From NCBI GenBank assembly GCA_045589355.1, contig JAZNOW010000027.1, forward strand, positions 1 to 64,000: a stretch of 64,000 nt of DNA, written 5' to 3'. The notes beneath the pieces were generated by a model, which saw nothing but the letters and a program-made list of their open reading frames with translations, had not been told where the DNA came from and searched no databases. How positions within the stretch are numbered: the stretch's first letter is position 1; each line of letters starts with the position of its first letter. Position numbers and translations under genes: made by a program. This stretch comes from RUG563 sp045589355. Its GTDB lineage: Bacteria; Bacillota; Clostridia; Christensenellales; Aristaeellaceae. This document shows positions 24,389 through 34,700 of the stretch, piece after piece.

Positions 24389-25696
24389 ATGAACGATGTA
24401 GCTGAGCGCCTGGTTTTGTTGGAAAAAGCCTGGCAAGCATGTGGATCTCCCGGAAGGGTTCTGATTGCGCTATCCGGCGGTGCGGATTCGGTAGCGCTGT
24501 TTTGTATGCTGAAAGCTTTGGCAGACAATAAGCTGTTTTCCGTGGCCGCCGTCCATGTGAACCACGGGCTTCGTGATACAGCCAAACGGGATGCGGACTT
24601 CTGCAGCGAACTGTGCCGGAGAAACAATGTGCCTTTTTTTCTGAAAGAAGTACATCTGCAGTCTTCTTCGGAAAACGAGGCGCGCAATGCCCGTTACGCC
24701 GCGATTGCTGACGTATTTGATTGCTGGAAGGCGGACGTGGTTGCCCTGGCGCATCATTGCCAGGATCAGGCAGAAACGCTGCTTTTGCATTTGCTGCGGG
24801 GGAGTGGCTCCGCAGGCATGAGCGGCATGCCGGAAAATAGCTGCAGAACGGTGAACAATACTTTGCTCCGTCTTTGGCGGCCGTTGCTTTCATGGCAGCC
24901 CGGAGTGCTTCGGGATGTGGCCAAGGCATGTGTCGGCGGCTGGTGTGAAGATGAAACCAACGATAACGACACATACCTGCGCAATTTTTTGCGCAACCAA
25001 GTGTTTCCGCTGTTGGAAACAAGGGTTCCCGACGCAAAAGAAGCATTGTGCAGAGCAAGCGATATCATCCGCAGCGAGCACGAATATCTCAGCCAGATCA
25101 CCAGTGCTTTTCTGGCACAGAATGCATGCCTGAAACAGCCGGTGCCCTGGATTCACTTTGATGCGTTCAACGAGCTCCATATCAGCCTGAAAAGGCGTGT
25201 AATGAAGTGCTTTTTGCCGGAAGATGCCGACTTTGATCAGATCAACGCTGCCGCCGGAATTCAAAGCGATGAAACAGTCAATCTTCCGGGTGGAAAAGTG
25301 CTACGTAAGTACGGGAATTATCTTTGCATTGCTTCACCCCGGGCATCGCAGGCTTCTACTGTGGCTACACTCATCGCCGAACGCGCCTTTGGCCGCCTTG
25401 GTAACGGTGTGCACACACAAGCCATGCCGACCGGCGTGCTGTCAAAATGCAGGTTGAGATACAGGAAAGACGGCGATGTCATTCAACCCCTTGGCATGAA
25501 AGGCATCCGTAAACTGCAGGATTACCTGACCGACCGAAAAATTCCCCAGCCCATGCGGGATCACCTGCCGCTTTTGTGTATTGGCCAAAGAGTTGTCTGG
25601 GTCATTGGCGTAGGTGCAGGAGAAGAAGCAAGATGTACCGGAAACGGGGAAGAAATATTATTGACGTATTCCGGCAGATTGCCGTTTGAGCCTTGA
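24389..25696 (+). CDS. tilS: tRNA(Ile)-lysidine synthase
   Basis: This 435-residue protein converts C34 of tRNA-Ile(CAU) to lysidine using ATP and lysine, so that it reads AUA. The N-type ATP pyrophosphatase loop 'LSGGADS' (~28-34) and 'HVNHGLRD' mark the catalytic domain. The C-terminal domain has 'GVHTQAMPTGVLSKCRLRYR' and 'KLQDYLTDRKIP'. No Shine-Dalgarno site precedes either ATG (24383 or 24389), and the promoter suggests a leaderless message starting at 24389. hpt follows after 21 bases, the classic tilS-hpt-ftsH order. Confidence 0.95.
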   Translation: MNDVAERLVLLEKAWQACGSPGRVLIALSGGADSVALFCMLKALADNKLFSVAAVHVNHGLRDTAKRDADFCSELCRRNNVPFFLKEVHLQSSSENEARNARYAAIADVFDCWKADVVALAHHCQDQAETLLLHLLRGSGSAGMSGMPENSCRTVNNTLLRLWRPLLSWQPGVLRDVAKACVGGWCEDETNDNDTYLRNFLRNQVFPLLETRVPDAKEALCRASDIIRSEHEYLSQITSAFLAQNACLKQPVPWIHFDAFNELHISLKRRVMKCFLPEDADFDQINAAAGIQSDETVNLPGGKVLRKYGNYLCIASPRASQASTVATLIAERAFGRLGNGVHTQAMPTGVLSKCRLRYRKDGDVIQPLGMKGIRKLQDYLTDRKIPQPMRDHLPLLCIGQRVVWVIGVGAGEEARCTGNGEEILLTYSGRLPFEP

Positions 25697-25717
25697 GAAA
25701 CGAAAGGAGATAGCAGC

Positions 25718-26281
25718 ATGGATACCAACGCAAAACTTTATCAGGACCTGGAAAGGGTATTGATCACCCGGGAAGAAATCAGTGAAGCGGTAAAGAAACT
25801 GGGCCAGCAGATCACCAAGGATTACGCCGGAAAAGAACCGGTTATGGTATGCATTCTAAAAGGCGCCGTTATGTTCTATAACGATCTGATCCGCGAAATC
25901 GATTTGCCGCTGACCATGGAATTCATGGCCATCTCCAGCTATGGCAACAGCACCAAAACCTCCGGTGTCGTCAATATCCGCAAAGACATGGATATTGATA
26001 TCACCGGCAAGGATATCATTATCGTGGAAGATATTGTGGACAGCGGCATGACCCTTTCTTTCCTCAAGAAAGTTCTTGCCAACCGAAACGCCGCATCCGT
26101 TTCCATTGCCACCTTACTCAATAAGCCTGCCCGTCGCCGCATTGACCTGGACGTGGAATATTTCTGCTTCAACATTCCGGACGCATTCGTTGTGGGGTAT
26201 GGCCTGGATTATGCAGAAAAATATCGCAACCTGCCCGATATCGGCGTGCTCCACCCCAGAATTTACACAAATGAAGAATGA
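25718..26281 (+). CDS. hpt: Hypoxanthine phosphoribosyltransferase
   Basis: This 187-residue protein makes IMP/GMP from hypoxanthine/guanine and PRPP. The PRPP loop is 'IIIVEDIVDSGMTLSFL' (~105-121), and 'GYGLDYAEKYRNLPDIGVL' is the conserved C-terminal part. AAAGGAGA precedes the ATG. It is probably co-transcribed with tilS. Confidence 0.96.
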   Translation: MDTNAKLYQDLERVLITREEISEAVKKLGQQITKDYAGKEPVMVCILKGAVMFYNDLIREIDLPLTMEFMAISSYGNSTKTSGVVNIRKDMDIDITGKDIIIVEDIVDSGMTLSFLKKVLANRNAASVSIATLLNKPARRRIDLDVEYFCFNIPDAFVVGYGLDYAEKYRNLPDIGVLHPRIYTNEE

Positions 26282-26285
26282 GCGA

Positions 26286-26315
26286 TTGTCAAAGGGCAGT
26301 CGGATGTGATATAAT
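26286..26315 (+). promoter_or_regulatory. Promoter of ftsH
   Basis: TTGTCA (26286-26291), 18 bases, TATAAT (26310-26315), starting just after the hpt stop codon. Confidence 0.65.
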
Positions 26316-26380
26316 AATAAAGATTTGTATTGCCTGAAAATGGCTGCAGATCTTATTGCAGTATATGGAGGATTTTAGCG

Positions 26381-28297
26381 TTGAGAAAAGCATCCAAAGG
26401 CTTTATGAGCTATGTGATTATGATCGCGCTGTTTATTTTCATGGTGGTTCTGCTCTCCAACGGGCTGAGCCCCATCAGCAAGCGCATCGAATACCCCAGG
26501 CTTCTGGAACTGATTGAGCAAAACGAAGTGGATATTGTGTCCATCCGGGGTAACAGCCTGGTGGGCCGCTTGAAGGACAGCCGTATTTCTCAGGCCGACT
26601 ATCCGGATCGTGCATACGATTTCGAAACCACGATCGGCAGTGATTTTTATGATACTGTGCTGAAAATGAAAGCGCAGCAGCAAAGTAAGCCTGTGGACGA
26701 AATCAGTGTGAATGACCTTGATTTTGAAATTCAGTATCTGGCTCCTCTTACCACACCCTGGTATCTGGAGATTTTGCCTTACTTACTGCCCATGGTGCTG
26801 CTGATGGTGATGTGGTATTTCATCATGCGCCAGCAGGGCGGTGGCGGCGGTAAAGTGATGAATTTCGGTAAGAGCCGTGCCAGCATGGTGGATCCTGCCA
26901 AGAATAAGGTTACCTTCAGTGACGTGGCAGGTGCCGACGAAGAAAAAGAAGAACTGAAGGAAATTGTTGATTTCCTGAAGAACCCCCGGGCTTATGTGGA
27001 TCTTGGCGCACGCATTCCCAAGGGCGTGCTGCTGGTGGGCCCTCCCGGTACCGGTAAAACCCTGCTGGCTAAAGCGGTGGCAGGGGAGGCCAATGTGCCT
27101 TTCTTCTCCATCAGTGGCTCTGACTTTGTGGAAATGTTTGTTGGTGTCGGTGCCAGCCGTGTTCGTGATTTGTTTGAGCAGGCAAAGCGCAACGCCCCCA
27201 GCATTGTCTTCATCGACGAAATCGACGCCGTTGGCCGCCATCGCGGTGCCGGTCTTGGCGGCGGACACGATGAACGTGAACAGACGCTGAACCAGCTGCT
27301 GGTGGAAATGGACGGCTTTGCTGCCAACGAAGGCGTTATCGTCATGGCTGCCACCAACCGCCGTGATATTCTGGATCCGGCTTTGCTGCGTCCCGGGCGT
27401 TTCGACCGTCAGGTGACCGTCAATTACCCCGATGTGGATGGCCGCGTGGCCATTTTGAAGGTGCATGCCCGCAATAAACCCCTGGCAAGCGATGTGGACC
27501 TTGAAAACATCGCCAAGCGTACGCCCTACGCCACCGGCGCTGATCTGGAAAATATCATGAACGAAGGCGCCATTCAGGCTGCCCGTGAAAAGCGTTCCGA
27601 CATTACCCAGGACAACCTGATTGAAGCAGTAGAACGCATTCAGATGGGCCCCGAAAAGCGCAGCCATAAAGTGCTGGAAGAAGACCGCCGCATCACCGCT
27701 TATCACGAAGCCGGCCATGCCATTGTCGCCCATGTGATGCCCCTTTGCGATGAAGTGCACATGATCACCGTGGTGCCCCGTGGCCAGGCTGCCGGTATGA
27801 CGCTGGCGCTTCCCGAAAAGGAACTGGATCATCAGGGCAAGAACAAGCTGCTGCAGACCATCGTGATGATGCTGGGCGGCCGTGCTGCCGAAAGCCTGAC
27901 CCAGGACGACATCTGCACCGGCGCTGTGAGCGATCTGAAGCGTGCCACCGAAGTGGCCCGCAGCATGGTGACCCGCTTTGGTATGAGCGATAAACTTGGC
28001 ACTGTGTACCTTGGCAGCGATCAGGAAATTTTCGTTGGTATGGAATTTGGCCAGAGCCGCGAATACAGCGAATCTACCGCTGCCATCATCGATGAAGAAG
28101 TAAGGAGCATCCTGAATACTGCATACCAGAAGGCCATCGATGTGCTTTCTGCCAATCGTGACAAGCTGGACGGCCTGGCACAAATGCTGATTGAAAAAGA
28201 AACCGTCAATCATCAGCAGTTCCTCGAATTCATGGATGGTAAGAAAGAAGAAACCTGCGAAGAAATTAGCGAAGAAAACGCTGAAGAGAACATCTGA
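26381..28297 (+). CDS. ftsH: ATP-dependent zinc metalloprotease FtsH
   Basis: This 638-residue membrane AAA+ protease has two transmembrane helices (~9-27 and ~130-148) flanking an external domain. The AAA domain has 'GPPGTGKT' (220-227), 'VFIDEIDAVG' and 'RPGRFDR'. The M41 peptidase has zinc motif 'HEAGH' (442-446). The C-terminus is acidic. It degrades membrane and regulatory proteins and in Bacillus is needed for sporulation. TTG is chosen as the start because GGAGG lies nine bases upstream. An in-frame ATG at 26330 lacks a site. Confidence 0.97.
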   Translation: MRKASKGFMSYVIMIALFIFMVVLLSNGLSPISKRIEYPRLLELIEQNEVDIVSIRGNSLVGRLKDSRISQADYPDRAYDFETTIGSDFYDTVLKMKAQQQSKPVDEISVNDLDFEIQYLAPLTTPWYLEILPYLLPMVLLMVMWYFIMRQQGGGGGKVMNFGKSRASMVDPAKNKVTFSDVAGADEEKEELKEIVDFLKNPRAYVDLGARIPKGVLLVGPPGTGKTLLAKAVAGEANVPFFSISGSDFVEMFVGVGASRVRDLFEQAKRNAPSIVFIDEIDAVGRHRGAGLGGGHDEREQTLNQLLVEMDGFAANEGVIVMAATNRRDILDPALLRPGRFDRQVTVNYPDVDGRVAILKVHARNKPLASDVDLENIAKRTPYATGADLENIMNEGAIQAAREKRSDITQDNLIEAVERIQMGPEKRSHKVLEEDRRITAYHEAGHAIVAHVMPLCDEVHMITVVPRGQAAGMTLALPEKELDHQGKNKLLQTIVMMLGGRAAESLTQDDICTGAVSDLKRATEVARSMVTRFGMSDKLGTVYLGSDQEIFVGMEFGQSREYSESTAAIIDEEVRSILNTAYQKAIDVLSANRDKLDGLAQMLIEKETVNHQQFLEFMDGKKEETCEEISEENAEENI

Positions 28298-28329
28298 AAC
28301 ATTACGCAGAAGGAGCTATCCTGATTACT

Positions 28330-29871
28330 ATGTACAATTCCGGTTATCAACAGCCCTATATGCAACAACCGCAGCAACCTCAGCAGCCGCATAGCAGCAA
28401 AAAGAAACTGAAGCTTTTTCCCGTTTTTATGCTGCTTGCCGTTGTCGGCGTTGTGGTGTTTGTGTGCATCAATAATAATCGGATCAAAAAAGAGCAGGAA
28501 GCTTATCAGGCAATTGTGGACGAAGTGAATGCCGTGCAGGGCGTATTTCTGCCGAATATCTATGTGGATGGCATTTGTGTCAGCGGGATGGAGCCTCAGG
28601 AAGCGATCGATACCGTTGTTGATGCTGTGAATGAGCGCCAAAACAGCTGGAGCGTGAGCATTACATACCAGGGCCATACCTTTACAACGCTGAACTATTC
28701 CACCCTCGGCATTACCACCGATATTTCCCAGGTCTATTCGCTTTTGCAGGAAGCGTACGCTTACGGGCATACCGGTACCGTGGAACAGCGGAAAAAGGAA
28801 CTGGACTACTTTTCCCAGCTTTCTTCTCCATATCATCTTTACACAACCCAGACCAGTGCCAATACGGCACAGCTGGATCAGATCCTTTCACAGATCAAAA
28901 CCTACTTTACCCGGGAGCCTGCCGATGCTTACCTTGTGTATTTCTATCCTCAGTCCTGGGATGATCCCTTCGGTGTGCAGCCGGAGGTTTACGGATCCAC
29001 GCTGGACATCGCTCCTGTAAAAGCACAGATCATGGACATGCTGGCAAACGGCGTTTCCGGCAACGTGGAACTGGAACCCCAAATGACAAAGCCCAACGTA
29101 ACGGAGGCCGATGTACGAAAGAACATTACGCTCATCGGGGAAGCGACCACTCCCGTTTCCAAAGATTCCACCACTGCCCGTACCGATAATATCCGTATCG
29201 CTTTGGGGCGCTATCATGGGCTTGAAGTGGATGTGGGGGAAACCATCAGCTTTAACAAGCTGGTTGGCCCGCGAACCATGGAAAACGGCTTCCAGATGGC
29301 CATCGAATATGCCAACGGCCTCAATTCCTGGGGCTGGGGCGGCGGCGTGTGTCAGGCCAGTACCACGGTATACCTGGCCGCGCTGAGCGCCAATCTGAAG
29401 ATTGTGAGCCGCACCTCTCACTCTGACGCGGTATCCTACACGGAATTTGGTCAGGATGCCACGGTATACTATTCCAACGGACGTAAAATTGATTTTTCCT
29501 TCAGGAACAATACCACCGGCAAGATTTACATCATGGCAAGGGTCGAGCAAGTCAAACGTAACACATATCAGTGTGTGGTGAAGATTTATGGTCCCGCTTT
29601 GCCGGACGGCGTAAAGTATACGCTTCGCACCGAAACTGTGGAAACCCTGATGGCCCCTCTGACGCCTGAATATCAGGAAGATACGCAGCAGCAATATGTA
29701 ACCTATAAGGATCAGGAGCCCTATCTGCTTCGCAAAGCCCGTGACGGCTATGTAAACGAAACATACCTGCAGAAATGGGAAAACGGTGTGCTGGTATCGG
29801 AAGAACTCATCAGCCGTGACACCTGTAAGGCACGCGCAGCGCTGTACCTGACCGGCACAAAGACAAGATAA
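28330..29871 (+). CDS. VanW family protein with peptidoglycan-binding-like domain
   Basis: This 513-residue protein has a Gln/Pro-rich cytoplasmic start ('QQPYMQQPQQPQQP'), one membrane helix (~28-48) and a large external part. An alpha/beta PG_binding_4-like region spans ~75-285. The VanW domain (~290-430) has 'FSFNKLVGPRT'-like 'ISFNKLVGPRTMENGF' and 'GGGVCQASTTVY', and a G5-like tail follows. VanW occurs in some vancomycin clusters, but most members are of unknown, probably envelope-related function, and there is no van cluster here. It lies 33 bases after ftsH with no terminator between them. Confidence 0.85.
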   Translation: MYNSGYQQPYMQQPQQPQQPHSSKKKLKLFPVFMLLAVVGVVVFVCINNNRIKKEQEAYQAIVDEVNAVQGVFLPNIYVDGICVSGMEPQEAIDTVVDAVNERQNSWSVSITYQGHTFTTLNYSTLGITTDISQVYSLLQEAYAYGHTGTVEQRKKELDYFSQLSSPYHLYTTQTSANTAQLDQILSQIKTYFTREPADAYLVYFYPQSWDDPFGVQPEVYGSTLDIAPVKAQIMDMLANGVSGNVELEPQMTKPNVTEADVRKNITLIGEATTPVSKDSTTARTDNIRIALGRYHGLEVDVGETISFNKLVGPRTMENGFQMAIEYANGLNSWGWGGGVCQASTTVYLAALSANLKIVSRTSHSDAVSYTEFGQDATVYYSNGRKIDFSFRNNTTGKIYIMARVEQVKRNTYQCVVKIYGPALPDGVKYTLRTETVETLMAPLTPEYQEDTQQQYVTYKDQEPYLLRKARDGYVNETYLQKWENGVLVSEELISRDTCKARAALYLTGTKTR

Positions 29872-29876
29872 AAAAG

Positions 29877-29909
29877 AAAGCAGAACGTAGTATCGTTCTG
29901 CTTTTTCTT
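29877..29909. terminator. Bidirectional terminator after the VanW gene
   Basis: AAAGCAGAACG (29877-29887) pairs with CGTTCTGCTTT (29894-29904), with T's on both sides. The converging methyltransferase gene ends at 29910. Confidence 0.88.
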
Positions 29910-31010
29910 TTAGTAGATGCAAAATTCACATTCCAAACGGCCGTTATACAGCCGTCTTTTTTGCTTTGCCCGTTGACCGAAGCAACGTTCAAAGCCATTG
30001 TGAGCCGTTATGACGCACATGCGGCTACCCGGGTGCCTTTCTTTCAGGTGGTGCAAATGACGGTAAAGTTTCTCACACTGTTTTCTGTCACTGAGCCGTT
30101 CGCCGTAAGGGGGATTGAGCAAAAAGCAGGGCGCTTCAACGTCGGCAGTCAAATCCCTGAAATCCTTTTCCATTACTTTCACCCGTCCGCCAAGTCCGGC
30201 TTGTTTCAGGTGCTTCTTGCACAGCTCCAACGCGTTCGGATCCACATCACTGCCATAGATATCCTGTATTTTTTCGGGATCAAATTTCTGCTTTGCCTCC
30301 GCACGAATGGCATCCATTTCCGCTTTGGGGAAGGCTTTCCATTCCTCACAGGCAAAACTCCTTGTCAGGCCTGGAGCGCGATTGCTCTGAATATATGCCG
30401 CTTCCACAAGAAGGGTGCCTGTACCGCAGCAAGGATCCCAAAGCGGCGTATCCCCACGCCAGGGGGAGAGCATTACCAGTGCTGCAGCCAGCGTTTCACG
30501 GATAGGCGCCTCGCCGTTCCATGTGCGGTAACCACGTTTATTCAGGGCAGCGCCGCTTGTATCAATAGTGAGCCTTGCCATATCACCATGAATGGAAACG
30601 TCAATTTTGTATTCTGCGCCTTTTTCATCAAACCAATCGGTGTGGTATTTCTTTTTCAGCCGTTCCACAATGGCCTTTTTCGTGATGGCCTGGCAGTCCC
30701 TGACGCTCATCAATTGACTGCGAACACATTTGCCGGATACAGGAAAACGTGCATCCCGGGGGAGGTGGTTTTCCCAGGGCAGGGAAGACACAAACTGGAA
30801 CAGCTCTTCAAAAGAAGTTGCTTTTTCTTCGCCAACAATCAGCAGCACCCTGTCTGCGGTACGCAGCCACATATTGGCGCGAAAACAATCAGCCGGTGTG
30901 CCCGAAAAACGCACACCACCCATTTCGCATTTCCCGTTAATGGACAAGCGTGCAAGCTCCTGTTTTGTGAGGCCTTCCAGGCCAAAGGCAGCTGTTGCAA
31001 AAAATTCCAT
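29910..31010 (-). CDS. THUMP-domain class I RNA methyltransferase (RlmL/YpsC-like)
   Basis: This 366-residue protein has an N-terminal ferredoxin-like/THUMP RNA-binding region (~1-155) and a UPF0020 Rossmann methyltransferase. 'WDPCCGTGTLLVEAA' (~191-205) binds SAM and 'LLNPPYGERL' (~305) is the amino-methylating motif IV. Members such as the N-half of E. coli RlmL and Bacillus YpsC make m2G in 23S rRNA. The exact target here is inferred. It is third in a reverse-strand run after the SpoIID/SH3b and TrmN6-like genes, 11 bases behind the latter. Confidence 0.88.
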   Translation of the reverse strand: MEFFATAAFGLEGLTKQELARLSINGKCEMGGVRFSGTPADCFRANMWLRTADRVLLIVGEEKATSFEELFQFVSSLPWENHLPRDARFPVSGKCVRSQLMSVRDCQAITKKAIVERLKKKYHTDWFDEKGAEYKIDVSIHGDMARLTIDTSGAALNKRGYRTWNGEAPIRETLAAALVMLSPWRGDTPLWDPCCGTGTLLVEAAYIQSNRAPGLTRSFACEEWKAFPKAEMDAIRAEAKQKFDPEKIQDIYGSDVDPNALELCKKHLKQAGLGGRVKVMEKDFRDLTADVEAPCFLLNPPYGERLSDRKQCEKLYRHLHHLKERHPGSRMCVITAHNGFERCFGQRAKQKRRLYNGRLECEFCIY

Positions 31011-31021
31011 GTGGTATCTCC

Positions 31022-31765
31022 TTACATCTGATGGTAAATTCGCTTCAATTCATCCGTATCTGTACCATCCGCATTCTTCACAATCAAGGGCGGCAGTACG
31101 ATAACCCCTGCAGAAACGCCTTTCATGGCTTCCACCAGCATCAGCCTGGCGTCCTTATCCACGGTGCTGTGTACCATTCTGAGGCGTTTTATTTCCATCC
31201 TGTGTTCTTTCAGGGTGGCCGCAACCTCTGTTAACCGGGGTGCCGGCAGCATAAAGCAAAATCGGCCATGATCCTTTAAAAGCCAGTTTGCAGCCCGTGC
31301 CACGTCTTCAAACGTGCAGGTTTCTTCCTGCCTTGCTACCTGGATAGCCGCCTTCGGGCTGGGCAGCGCAGCGGAAGTTGCTGCATAAGGGGGATTGCAG
31401 GTAACAAGTGCATATTTCGCATGGGGTAACAGGGTGCGGATTTTACGCAAGTCTCCCTGATGAACGCGGATATTATCCTGTGCATTGTTCAGCAGCACGC
31501 TTCGTGCAGCCCTTTCTGCGGCATCAGGCAGTATCTCCAGCGCATCGCAGTGTATACTCTTATTTCTTCCATACAATAAGAGCGGAATGATGCCCGTACC
31601 GGTACCCAGGTCGCAAACATTCATCCTGTTTTGCAGGGTGGCAAAATCCGCAAGCAATACAGAATCCATGCTGAATCGAAAGAAATGCTCTGATTGAATG
31701 ATGTGCAGATCGGCCAGCTGCAGATCATCAATCCGTTCTCCTTCGTATAAGGTAATGTTGTTCAT
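31022..31765 (-). CDS. tRNA1(Val) adenine-N6 methyltransferase-like protein (TrmN6/YabB)
   Basis: This 247-residue class I methyltransferase has SAM site 'VCDLGTGTGIIPLLL' and catalytic 'VTCNPPYAA' of adenine-N6 enzymes. Relatives methylate A37 of tRNA1(Val). The ATG at 31765 shares its A with the TGA stop of the gene before it (TGATG), and no Shine-Dalgarno site is visible, so translation probably depends on re-initiation. The frame extends 12 codons further upstream, inside the previous gene, without support. Confidence 0.85.
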   Translation of the reverse strand: MNNITLYEGERIDDLQLADLHIIQSEHFFRFSMDSVLLADFATLQNRMNVCDLGTGTGIIPLLLYGRNKSIHCDALEILPDAAERAARSVLLNNAQDNIRVHQGDLRKIRTLLPHAKYALVTCNPPYAATSAALPSPKAAIQVARQEETCTFEDVARAANWLLKDHGRFCFMLPAPRLTEVAATLKEHRMEIKRLRMVHSTVDKDARLMLVEAMKGVSAGVIVLPPLIVKNADGTDTDELKRIYHQM

Positions 31766-34700
31766 CACGGCAGCTGGTAATTCAGGTATTTCGTAAGACA
31801 ATAGCCGATTTTGTCTTCATAAATCACTTCACACCATTCTTCGCCTGTTTTTGTAATGACAACATAGGCATCCTGTGGAATCTCCTTCAATACCTGTGCA
31901 TTTTCAGAGCAATATGCACGAAGGTTCAAATAGCTTCCGCCGGACTTTACTTTGCCAAGCGCCACTGTATTCAGTTTTTGCAGCGTGGGATCCATGGTAT
32001 AGGCAGGCTCCGGCGTGCTTGTTGGCAATGGAGCCTGGTTAGAAGATTGATTGGGCTGTTGGGTTTGAGCAGGCGCTGCAGTGGGGGAAGAAATGCTGTT
32101 GGAAAAAGACAGAAAGCTGCTCATTACATAGCCCGTTTCACCCATATAACCCACTTTGGACCAAGTACCACCCTTCTGATACACTTCAATCTGTGCATAT
32201 TGGGGAATGGTGCAAAGCACTTTGGCATTGCTGCCGGCATATTTGCGCAGATTCAGGCTGCCTTTCGGTGTCATGACAACCGCATAACACTCCACCTTTT
32301 CGCCGGTGGAAGCGCTGGGTACGCTTGTTGGCGCAGGGGTATTCTGCATGCCAAAGGTGAGGAACCTGGTCATCACATAGCCTTCCGTTCCCTGATAGCT
32401 CACCTTGCACCAGCTGCTGCCTTTTTCCATCACGGATACAGTAGCATATTGCGGAATGGTGCGCAGCACACGCCCATCCGGAACGGCACGCAGGTTCAAA
32501 CTGCCTTGCGCCGTGGTAACCGTGGCAAGAGTCACGTTCTGCTGAGGCTGCTGTGTGGGCTGAGACGGGGAATTCGTCGCCTGAGGTTGGACGGCAATGA
32601 ATGTAATGAACTTGGTCATCACAAAACCGTTGGTTCCTTCGTACAACACTTCACACCAGTCTTTACCGGCGTCCAACACCTGAATGACCGCATATTGAGG
32701 AATAGTGCGGAGAACACTGCCGTTCTTTGTTTTACGCAGATTCAGGCTGCCTTGCGCGGTGGTAACACGGGCGTATTGCGCCTGTGCATCCGGCATTTCC
32801 GTAACTTGCGGAATGGGTGTTGCAGTGGGCTGGTAAGTGGAGGAAGGGGCCGGCACCACAGTGGGGGTGACCTGCGGCACGTTTTCAACCATGGTCAGGA
32901 ACTGGCTCATCACATAGCCGGTTGTCCCTTCATACGTCACAAGGCACCAGGTGCCCAGATTCTGATGCACTTCCACAACGGCGTATTGCGGAATGGTACG
33001 CAGCACTTTGGCGGTGGAAGATGTGGCCTTCCGCAGGTTCAGGCTGCCTTTCGCTGTGGTGACCCGGGCAAATTGTTTTTCATTGTTATTTTCGGGAACC
33101 TGCGTTGCTTCCGGTACAGGCGTGATGGGATCGTCATTGATAAACGTGAGGAACCGCGTCATCACATAACCGTCGTAACCATGGTATTTTACACGACACC
33201 AAGTGCCCAGCGTTTCGTACACATCAATGACTTCGTATTGGGGAATGGTGCAGTGTACTTTTGATGTGGAGGACATATTCGAACGCAGGTTCAGGCTGCC
33301 TTTTTCCGTTGTGACCCGTGCTTTTTGTATCGTTACTTCGGGCGCAGGGGTGGCTGTCGGTTTCACTTGCTCCACTTTGGAAAGAGAAATGTAATCCAGG
33401 GAAACATAGCCCACACGAAGCCCATACTGAACATAAGCCCAGTTACCGTTCACAGAGAATACCGGCAGCTTTGTTTTTCCGGGAATGGTGGTATAAACAT
33501 TGCTGTTGGTCATGGACGGAGCAGAACGCAAATTCAGCGCATTGGAATTCACCACCGTACCGATCCCGTACAGATGGGTGGGGGTGGCACTTTCACCGGA
33601 GACGCTGCCATCGTGATCCAAAGCATTTACGGCAACATAACCGCAAAGGCTTCCGTACGTTACCAGGTAATAATCCCCGTTTTTCGTGCATGCCTGCACT
33701 TTGGCGCCTTTGGGCAAGGTAGTCATCACAAAAGAGGAGGAAGAGGCCGCGTTCAGCAAGGCAGTGCCATTTTCCGCAGTAACAATGGCTGTATTCATTC
33801 CGTCTTCTTCGATATCGGCCGGATTTTCAACAATGGTTTCTTCGCTGCTTTCTTCCCCTTCCACCACGCTGCTGAGAATAGAGCGGGTGAATGTGTATTG
33901 CACACGGGTGCAGCCTTCAAAATAGAATGCCAGGATCTGGTCATATGTATAGCCGATCTGCGCCATGTACATGGCGCCGCGCTGGCTCATGCCAAGACCA
34001 TGGCCATAGCGACGGGCATAGACAGTGAACCCGGAAGACGTTTCTTCCACGGACCAAAGCTCGTTGCTGCCGCTGTTGATGCTCATACCAAGGGGAGATT
34101 CCAGTTCGTTGAAAATATCAAAAGTCAAGGTGCCGTATTTGGTCACGCCGTTTCGGATATAGCGAACGGAAAAATCAGCTTTTGTATAGAGCTTGCTGGG
34201 GGATGCATATTTGGGGGTATGCAAATGAATGCCTGTTACGCCGTTCACAACAGAACCGGAACCAAACACATTCGCTGCCTTACTGTTTAGGAGCGATTGC
34301 AAAACGGAATTTGTCTGGGTGCCTGATGCAACAACATCAAAGGAATTCTTCCTTGCGGCCGGGTTTGCCAGATCATAGGGATCATCCTTTACTTTCAGAT
34401 AGCTGTAGGAATTGGAACCCCATGCATTTTTGATGGACTCCGTCTGACCGCCGTTGGAAGCGGAGTAATAGGTTGCCGTGAAGGCAGAGCCGTTCTTGGA
34501 CACGATCCCTTTTGTAGCGTCAACAGCTGCTTTGCAGTTGTCGTTTCCGCTGGGCGTACCGGAATATACCTGGTCGGAAGGCGTATCCACCACGTCATAC
34601 AGGCTGGAAGAAGAAGCGCTCATGGCGCGCATGGTGTAGGTACGGGCCGTTACTGCCTGTGCTTTCAGCGCCTCAAGTCCGGAAGAATTACCCATTTCAT

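Noticed and set aside
26783..28213. A 476-codon frame opposite ftsH.
   Set aside because: Antisense shadow with no start signal or motif.
28330..29871. VanW domain as a sign of vancomycin resistance.
   Set aside because: No vanA/B/H/X/R/S genes are nearby, and VanW proteins are common in Clostridia that lack resistance clusters.
31768..33795. Regularly recurring blocks that might suggest a CRISPR array.
   Set aside because: Units are ~180-270 bases, protein-coding and in frame. They encode SH3b domains, not short repeats with unique spacers.
31978..34290. Plus-strand frames opposite the SH3b array.
   Set aside because: They mirror the repeats of the reverse-strand gene and have no start signals.
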